Positions 1-3,529 of a DNA stretch of 6,669 bases are shown here, piece after piece (position 1 is the first letter of the stretch; every line of letters begins with the position of its first letter). The notes under the pieces were generated by a model that saw nothing but the letters and a program-made list of their open reading frames with translations, did no database searches and was not told the DNA's origin. Both the position numbers and the translations under genes were made by a program. The DNA lies in the NCBI GenBank assembly GCA_030916835.1, contig JAUPWA010000063.1, positions 1-6,669 of the forward strand, written 5' to 3'. The stretch is from Patescibacteria group bacterium. Lineage in GTDB: Bacteria > Patescibacteriota > Minisyncoccia > Phycocordibacterales > SBAW01.

Positions 1-8
1 CAGACTTT

Positions 9-19
9 ACTATACCACA
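9..19 (-). promoter_or_regulatory. Extended -10 promoter for a gene beyond the left edge
   Basis: The minus strand reads TGTGGTATAGT, an extended -10 (TG-n-TATAGT, hexamer 14-9) that matches the elements in front of uvrA and uvrC. Only 8 bases follow before the window ends, so its gene lies outside. If it follows the spacing seen at phhB and ddl, the start codon would sit within about 10 bases of the hexamer. No convincing -35 box is visible. The element lies 24 nt downstream of the phhB stop, so the next gene probably has its own transcription start. Confidence 0.5.
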
Positions 20-40
20 AAATTAAGTTAAAAGGAAGTT

Positions 41-385
41 TTAGTTAATTTCATCAATTTTCGCCGCTAAAATAAAGTCGTTTTCAGAAAGGCCGCTAAT
101 GGCGTGCGTAGTGAGTTCAACCGTGACCGAGCCCCAGGAGACACCGAGGTCAGGGTGATGCTGCTCTGCCTCGGCAATGTCGGCCACCTTGTTGGCAAAC
201 GCCATAGCCTCTTTAAAATCCTTATAATGAAATTCACGTACAAGCAGGTGTGCATCATCAACCAACATCCACCCCTCGTGGAGGTGTTGAAGCAAAGCCT
301 GCGCATCGACAGCCGTCAGGGGCGCCACTCCTCCTTCGCACGGTATGCAACGCTTTTGTGCGAGAGGTGTCTGTGCATCAGTCAT
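41..385 (-). CDS. phhB: Pterin-4a-carbinolamine dehydratase (4a-hydroxytetrahydrobiopterin dehydratase)
   Basis: The 114-aa product is a full-length PCD/DCoH family protein. The family dehydrates 4a-hydroxytetrahydropterin to the quinonoid dihydropterin, recycling the cofactor of aromatic amino acid hydroxylases in the cytoplasm. Visible family hallmarks are the N-terminal KRCIPCEGG, the active-site HHP at residues 76-78, the second conserved histidine in TTH (residue 94) with the following ISGLS, and the C-terminal LAAKID. The usual aspartate after that histidine (THD) is alanine here. The ATG at 383-385 is chosen because an extended -10 ends 6 nt before it and no upstream in-frame extension is needed. 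There is no Shine-Dalgarno, so the mRNA may be leaderless. The gap to the ddl stop is only 15 nt. No pterin-dependent hydroxylase is in the window, so the physiological substrate is unknown. The family call is secure; the symbol is by homology only. Confidence 0.93.
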   Translation of the reverse strand: MTDAQTPLAQKRCIPCEGGVAPLTAVDAQALLQHLHEGWMLVDDAHLLVREFHYKDFKEAMAFANKVADIAEAEQHHPDLGVSWGSVTVELTTHAISGLSENDFILAAKIDEIN

Positions 386-391
386 AGGTTG

Positions 392-400
392 AGTATAGCA
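392..400 (-). promoter_or_regulatory. Extended -10 promoter of the pterin dehydratase gene
   Basis: The minus strand reads TGCTATACT: an extended -10 with hexamer TATACT at 397-392. It fills the 15-nt gap between the ddl stop and this gene. Six bases separate the hexamer from the ATG, which places the expected +1 on or next to the start codon. The best -35 candidate, TTGGCG at 418-413 inside ddl, has a short 15-nt spacer and is weak. Confidence 0.5.
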
Positions 401-1369
401 TTATCGCGTATGCGCCAAGCTAATGACATGGTCGAGAAATTCAGGAACATTGGAACCAACCGCATGGAGCGCTTTCGGTAGCAGCGACTCCTTGGTCATC
501 CCCACCGCTGCAGCACTGTTAATTTCAAGAAAATATATCCCACGCTTACTCACGATAAAGTCGGAGCGCGAGTAATGTTTGGCACCAAGCGCCTCATGCA
601 CTTTAATAGCCGCATCACAAAGAATCTGCTTCTCAGCATCATTAAAATTACCCGGGCAAATTTCCTTCGACTCACCACTATACTTAGCTTCATAATTAAA
701 AAAAGCATGCTTGGGAGGCGGGATGATCTCAATTGGAAAGAGAGCATATGACCTCTGCCCTCGAAAATGGTCGATAACGCCCACCGTTGCCTCGCGCCCT
801 TTAATGAACTCCTCAACCAACACTGTGGGCGAGACTGCAAGTGCATGCTCAAGCCCATCACGCAGCGCGTGGTAGCTGTCGGCTACCGTCATACCAACCG
901 AGGACCCCCCAACAACCGGCTTGATAATCGTTGGATGTGGGAAGGTGCGAAACAGGTGGAGCGAAAGTGCATCGAGGTCGTCGCCGGGCTCAACCAATAC
1001 CCCCTGAGCAATTTTGACACCAAGTTTTTTAACTATTTCACGGGTTGTGTGCTTATTAAACGCAATAGTTGAGGTAAATGCGTCCGAGCCGGTATAGGGT
1101 ATACCGATCTCCTCGAGTAGTTTTTGGACTACCCCATTTTCACCATACTCACCATGGAGCACGTTAAATGCTATATCGACGCCCACGAGAGCCTTTTCAG
1201 GCGTGAGTGCGCGGCCGTGCACATGCCACTGCCCATCTTTGTCTATGAAAATATCGCGCGCCTCGTATTTCTCTTGATTAAGATGCTCGAGCACGTTGGC
1301 GCCCGACTTAAGCGAAATCTCATATTCGCTCGATGGCCCACCCCGCAGTACTCCCACCACTGTTCGCAT
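401..1369 (-). CDS. ddl: D-alanine--D-alanine ligase
   Basis: The 322-aa product is an ATP-grasp ligase that joins two D-alanines for the peptidoglycan stem peptide, in the cytoplasm. The N-terminal domain has GGPSSEYEISLKSG (residues 10-23), whose Glu15 matches the D-Ala-binding glutamate, and LHGEYGENG (71-79; the family usually has GEDG). The ATP-grasp region has IIKPVVGGSSVGM (148-160) and VLVEEFIKGRE (183-193). EAKYSGESKEICP (227-239) keeps the tyrosine that favours D-Ala over D-lactate. Metal ligands are Asp270, Glu282 and Asn284. The loop after Asn284 is odd: it reads NSAAAVGMT where NTxPGMT is usual, so it is about two residues longer and lacks proline. Length is normal for Ddl. The ATG at 1367-1369 sits 7 nt from an extended -10 without a Shine-Dalgarno. 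The uvrC stop lies 33 nt upstream. Confidence 0.95.
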   Translation of the reverse strand: MRTVVGVLRGGPSSEYEISLKSGANVLEHLNQEKYEARDIFIDKDGQWHVHGRALTPEKALVGVDIAFNVLHGEYGENGVVQKLLEEIGIPYTGSDAFTSTIAFNKHTTREIVKKLGVKIAQGVLVEPGDDLDALSLHLFRTFPHPTIIKPVVGGSSVGMTVADSYHALRDGLEHALAVSPTVLVEEFIKGREATVGVIDHFRGQRSYALFPIEIIPPPKHAFFNYEAKYSGESKEICPGNFNDAEKQILCDAAIKVHEALGAKHYSRSDFIVSKRGIYFLEINSAAAVGMTKESLLPKALHAVGSNVPEFLDHVISLAHTR

Positions 1370-1376
1370 ATACAGG

Positions 1377-1385
1377 AGTATACCA
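1377..1385 (-). promoter_or_regulatory. Extended -10 promoter of ddl
   Basis: The minus strand reads TGGTATACT, an extended -10 with hexamer TATACT at 1382-1377. It lies in the 33-nt gap between uvrC and ddl. The hexamer ends 7 nt before the ddl ATG, so transcription should begin at or just before the start codon. The 12-mer GGTATACTCCTG recurs exactly in front of uvrA (5987-5976). A short palindrome, AAGAA-T-TTCTT (1395-1385), abuts the element on its upstream side. No good -35 is visible. Confidence 0.55.
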
Positions 1386-1402
1386 AGAAATTCTTCCTCA
1401 AG

Positions 1403-2740
1403 TTACGAGAGGAGCTCCCGCCGGCTAGAGCTGCGATGGTAACCAATAGCATAGCGGTGTGCCTCGGCATTGGCGAGCAAGATGTCGCGCTCGCCTGCCC
1501 CCAGAGTAGCTGAGAAGCCTCTGATTTCGCGAGGGCGATGCTTTTCATCCTTCACCACACCCACCACTGGGATTTTCATTCCTAACTCCTTCAGTAGTGA
1601 CTCAGCAACATTAATTTGAGCAGTGGCGCCGTCAACTACTATGAGCCGAGGCAGCGGCCACTCGTCATGACCCAAGCGCCGAGACAAAATCTCTTTGAGT
1701 GCGCCTGGATCGTCGCCAGCTTTGGCTTGGCGCAGGCGAAACTTGCGATACTCGCTTGGCTGCGCAGCACCCTCCTCAACCACCGTCATGACTCCCACCG
1801 CAGCACTACCGCGCAAGTGCGCGACATCATAGGCTTCGATCCGCCAGGGACGGATTGTCCCGAGTGAAGTCGAAGGGCTTTTGTATTCATCTTTAATGAG
1901 CGAAACGTCTTGAATGTGGTTGAGTGCGAACATCTGTTTGCGCAGCAGTGCCGCCTCTTCAAAATTCTCAGCCTTTGCGGCAAGCTTCATGTCACGCTCG
2001 AGCGACTTAATGAGCGTGGGTTTTTTTGCTTCAAAAAAGAGCGCGATGCGACGGATTATTTTTTGATACTCGGCCCGGCTCACCTCGCCGGTACACACGC
2101 CTGGGCACAGGCCAATGGAGCGATTAAAGCAGGGGCGGCACCGCTTGGCACCTTTTGCCATTTGCACATCACAGGGCACACATTTAGCATCATGATAGGG
2201 GAAGATTTTGCGCACCAACTTCATCGCCTCTTTGAGCTGCAAACCATGCGGAAATGGGCCGAACACATGCAAGTAACCGTTTTGCTCTGTAGCCGAAGCA
2301 AAACTACCCTTCTGGAGTGGTTCATCTAGCGACAGGGGGGTAGTTTTGCGGAGGCCTTCACCTAGCAGTTCTTTTCCACGTTTCAGTTCAATAATAGGAA
2401 ACTCCTCATTACTGATGACAACATAGTTCCAACTCTTGTCGTCCTTTTCGTCGGTGTTGTAGTGAGGCTTATAGTTTTTGATGAGGTGCGCCTCGAGTAT
2501 GAGCGCCTCGAGCACGGAGTCGGTCTGACGCCAGTCGATAGACTTGGCCTTCGCTACCATGTTGGCTATGAGCTGCGAGCGCACCTCGGCTATATCAGAT
2601 GCGAAATAGGAGCGCACGCGGCCGCGCAAACTGGTCGCTTTGCCGATATATAAAACCTCCTTCTTTGGTCCAAGGAAGAAATAAACACCCGGTTCATCGG
2701 GCATTTTTTTGGCTTTAGCTTTAAATTGGTCGAGTGTCAT
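1403..2740 (-). CDS. uvrC: UvrC, excinuclease ABC subunit C (short form, no HhH tail)
   Basis: This 445-aa protein is the dual-incision nuclease of nucleotide excision repair; in the known system it acts on the UvrB-DNA complex. The N-terminal GIY-YIG nuclease has GVY (18-20), YIG (31-33), Arg39 and the conserved LILEAHLIKNYKPHYN (80-95). The cysteine cluster (Cys201, 204, 212, 216, plus Cys187/190) matches the Fe-S site known in UvrC. A UVR motif spans about 244-275. The RNase H-like half has EAYDVAH (Asp305), GDDPGALKE, VVDGATAQIN and the final EAHRYAIGYHR. The chain ends just after this, so the tandem helix-hairpin-helix region of ~600-residue UvrC proteins is absent. Two palindromic repeats are read in frame, at residues 131-148 and 288-295, both in apparent linkers. 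The ATG at 2738-2740 is set by the typical start before PDEPGVYFF and by the -10 element 9 nt upstream. Confidence 0.94.
   Translation of the reverse strand: MTLDQFKAKAKKMPDEPGVYFFLGPKKEVLYIGKATSLRGRVRSYFASDIAEVRSQLIANMVAKAKSIDWRQTDSVLEALILEAHLIKNYKPHYNTDEKDDKSWNYVVISNEEFPIIELKRGKELLGEGLRKTTPLSLDEPLQKGSFASATEQNGYLHVFGPFPHGLQLKEAMKLVRKIFPYHDAKCVPCDVQMAKGAKRCRPCFNRSIGLCPGVCTGEVSRAEYQKIIRRIALFFEAKKPTLIKSLERDMKLAAKAENFEEAALLRKQMFALNHIQDVSLIKDEYKSPSTSLGTIRPWRIEAYDVAHLRGSAAVGVMTVVEEGAAQPSEYRKFRLRQAKAGDDPGALKEILSRRLGHDEWPLPRLIVVDGATAQINVAESLLKELGMKIPVVGVVKDEKHRPREIRGFSATLGAGERDILLANAEAHRYAIGYHRSSSRRELLS
1857..1878 (-). repeat. Short imperfect palindromic repeat read in frame in uvrC
   Basis: On the minus strand this begins GCCCTTCGACTTCACTCGGG and ends AC. 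It encodes SPSTSLGT (UvrC residues 288-295) between the UVR motif and the first RNase H-like strand (RIEAYD). The centre can fold as CGA/TCG with G-T pairs extending it. GTCCC at its plus-strand left end also pairs with GGGAC at 1847-1851. It resembles, from memory, GC-rich CCCTTCGACT...GGG palindromes dispersed in many bacterial genomes, and its peptide is unlike conserved UvrC sequence. Only one copy is in the window, so the repeat status is an inference. Confidence 0.45.
2298..2349 (-). repeat. 52-bp palindromic element inside uvrC (copy 1)
   Basis: Perfect 12-bp arms, GCAAAACTACCC (2298-2309) and GGGTAGTTTTGC (2338-2349), are followed inward by a wobble/mismatch position, a 4-bp inner stem (2311-2314 with 2333-2336, one G-T) and an 18-nt loop (2315-2332). 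On the minus strand the loop reads TCGCTAGATGAACCACTC, which matches the uvrA copy at 16 of 18 positions. It encodes UvrC residues 131-148 (containing TTPLSLDEPLQK), inserted between the KRGKELL strand and the conserved FGPF motif, where UvrC proteins normally have no such segment. The frame is kept and no stop is introduced. The element is in forward orientation relative to its host gene, opposite to the uvrA copy. Confidence 0.85.
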
Positions 2741-2749
2741 AACATTGAC

Positions 2750-2760
2750 ACTTTACCACA
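2750..2760 (-). promoter_or_regulatory. Extended -10 promoter of uvrC
   Basis: The minus strand reads TGTGGTAAAGT: the same TGTGG lead as in front of uvrA and at the left edge, with a weaker hexamer TAAAGT (2755-2750). Nine bases separate it from the uvrC ATG, again predicting a leaderless or very short leader. No -35 is evident. Just upstream is an inverted repeat, AAGAG-CA-CTCTT (2771-2760), that touches the element. Confidence 0.45.
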
Positions 2761-2773
2761 AGAGTGCTCTTCC

Positions 2774-2804
2774 AAAAAGCAGGCGCGCTCCCGGGTGGGA
2801 GCGC
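2774..2804 (-). terminator. Hairpin terminator candidate after the 89-aa ORF
   Basis: On the minus strand a perfect 8-bp GC-rich stem, GCGCTCCC / GGGAGCGC (2804-2797 with 2792-2785), closes a 4-nt ACCC loop. Six bases later comes a run of five T (2778-2774). It begins 7 nt past the stop of the 89-aa ORF. The gap between stem and T-run is longer than in a classical intrinsic terminator, so the strength is uncertain. Nothing similar follows on the plus strand. Confidence 0.5.
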
Positions 2805-2811
2805 AGTGTGC

Positions 2812-3081
2812 TTAGTGGAGATATCTCTTCTCCAGTTTTGCTGCCAACTCTTTGGCAGCCTCGATCTTGGCGGGATCAGCATTCAGTTCGGTCCAGATGC
2901 ACACAGCTCGATCGGTTACCTGTCTGCGAAGTATCCCGCTATCGTCCTCGGCAGCATGGGCTTTTGCCCGCTGGAGTGCGTGCGCATACGCAATCAAACG
3001 TTTATACAACGGTGTGGCCATCGGGCACACAGTAAAGCGATCAACAGCATGCACCAAATCAGCTGGTATTACGAATGCCAT
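2812..3081 (-). CDS. Small hypothetical protein, 89 aa
   Basis: The family is not recognised. The chosen ATG (3079-3081) follows a strong GGAGG by 5 nt, giving MAFVIPADLVHAVDRF at the N-terminus. The frame stays open upstream to a TTG at 3154-3156 (114 aa), but that start has no ribosome site and lies inside the putative promoter. The product looks soluble, with no signal peptide or membrane segment. The C-terminal half is rich in Ala, Lys and Glu and probably helical (DPAKIEAAKELAAKLEKRYLH). Two cysteines are present (residues 19 and 61). The gene lies between uvrA and uvrC on their strand, has a promoter-like sequence and a hairpin after it, and is the only gene here with a clear Shine-Dalgarno. 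That supports real translation but gives no function. Confidence 0.65.
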   Translation of the reverse strand: MAFVIPADLVHAVDRFTVCPMATPLYKRLIAYAHALQRAKAHAAEDDSGILRRQVTDRAVCIWTELNADPAKIEAAKELAAKLEKRYLH

Positions 3082-3086
3082 GACGG

Positions 3087-3091
3087 CCTCC
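3087..3091 (-). promoter_or_regulatory. Shine-Dalgarno that fixes the start of the 89-aa ORF
   Basis: The minus strand reads GGAGG, five bases before the ATG at 3081-3079. It selects this ATG over the in-frame ATG at 3093-3091, whose codon directly abuts the motif, and over the TTG at 3156. It is the only strong ribosome-binding site seen on the minus strand. Confidence 0.65.
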
Positions 3092-3101
3092 ATTAAGTTT
3101 G

Positions 3102-3121
3102 CGAAGAAACAATATTCTTCG
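3102..3121 (-). other. Stem-loop in the leader of the 89-aa ORF
   Basis: CGAAGAA (3102-3108) and TTCTTCG (3115-3121) form a perfect 7-bp stem with a 6-nt loop. It lies between the putative promoter and the ribosome-binding site, about 10 nt upstream of GGAGG. It could affect mRNA stability or translation, or serve as an operator. There is no following T-run, so it is not a terminator. Confidence 0.4.
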
Positions 3122-3141
3122 TGAGGATCTCCTAGATTTTC

Positions 3142-3171
3142 AAGATAGCACAGCAATTAGTTTTTTACCAA
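3142..3171 (-). promoter_or_regulatory. Putative promoter of the 89-aa ORF
   Basis: On the minus strand TTGGTA (3171-3166) is followed after an 18-nt spacer by the extended -10 TGTGCTATCTT (hexamer 3147-3142). The predicted start is near 3135, which gives a leader of about 50 nt containing the stem-loop and GGAGG. The TGTG lead matches the other promoters here, but the hexamer is weaker. It lies in the 109-nt gap after the uvrA stop. Confidence 0.4.
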
Positions 3172-3190
3172 TTTTTGTTATCCACTTTTA

Positions 3191-3529
3191 CTACCTTCCT
3201 TTTAAAACGCGTTTGAGATATTTGCCGGTGTGGCTTTTGGGGTGGTTGGCAACCTCCTCGGGTGTACCTTTAGCCACAAGCTTGCCGCCACCCACTCCCC
3301 CTTCGGGCCCAAAGTCGAGCAGATAGTCGGCGCTCTTAATTACATCCATATTGTGCTCGATGAGCACCACTGAGTTGCCTGCTTGCACGAGGCGGTTAAG
3401 AATATCAATGAGTTTTTGCACATCTTCATAGTGGAGCCCTACTGTCGGCTCGTCGAGCAGATAGATTGTCTTTTGCAGGTGCGGTCGATAGAGCTCTGCA
3501 GCGATATTCGTGCGTTGTGCCTCGCCACC
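3191..3529 (-). pseudogene. uvrA: C-terminal remainder of uvrA after the in-frame stop
   Basis: The frame continues directly past the TAA at 3530-3532 for 112 codons to a TAG at 3191-3193. It opens with GGEAQRTNIAAELYRP, the rest of the second ABC signature. It then has the Walker B region IYLLDEPTVGLH, the switch histidine in VVLIEHNMDVIKSADY, and the usual UvrA tail ending in HTGKYLKRVLKGR. Every family feature after the signature serine is present and undamaged, with no frameshift, so decay has not progressed beyond one codon. No ribosome site or obvious start allows separate translation of a useful product. It should be read with the upstream part as one 908-residue UvrA frame carrying one stop. 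Confidence 0.85.

Noticed and set aside
104..481. 125-codon plus-strand open frame opposite phhB and ddl
   Set aside because: Both genes beneath it are conserved families with intact motifs; this frame is their shadow and has no ribosome site.
3082..3156. TTG start extending the 89-aa ORF to 114 aa
   Set aside because: The TTG lies inside the putative promoter and has no ribosome site, whereas the ATG at 3081 has GGAGG at ideal spacing.
3154..3176. AATTGGT-AAAAA-ACTAATT hairpin after uvrA as a terminator
   Set aside because: It is A/T-rich with one wobble pair and no T-run after it on the minus strand; its TTGGTA is better read as a -35.
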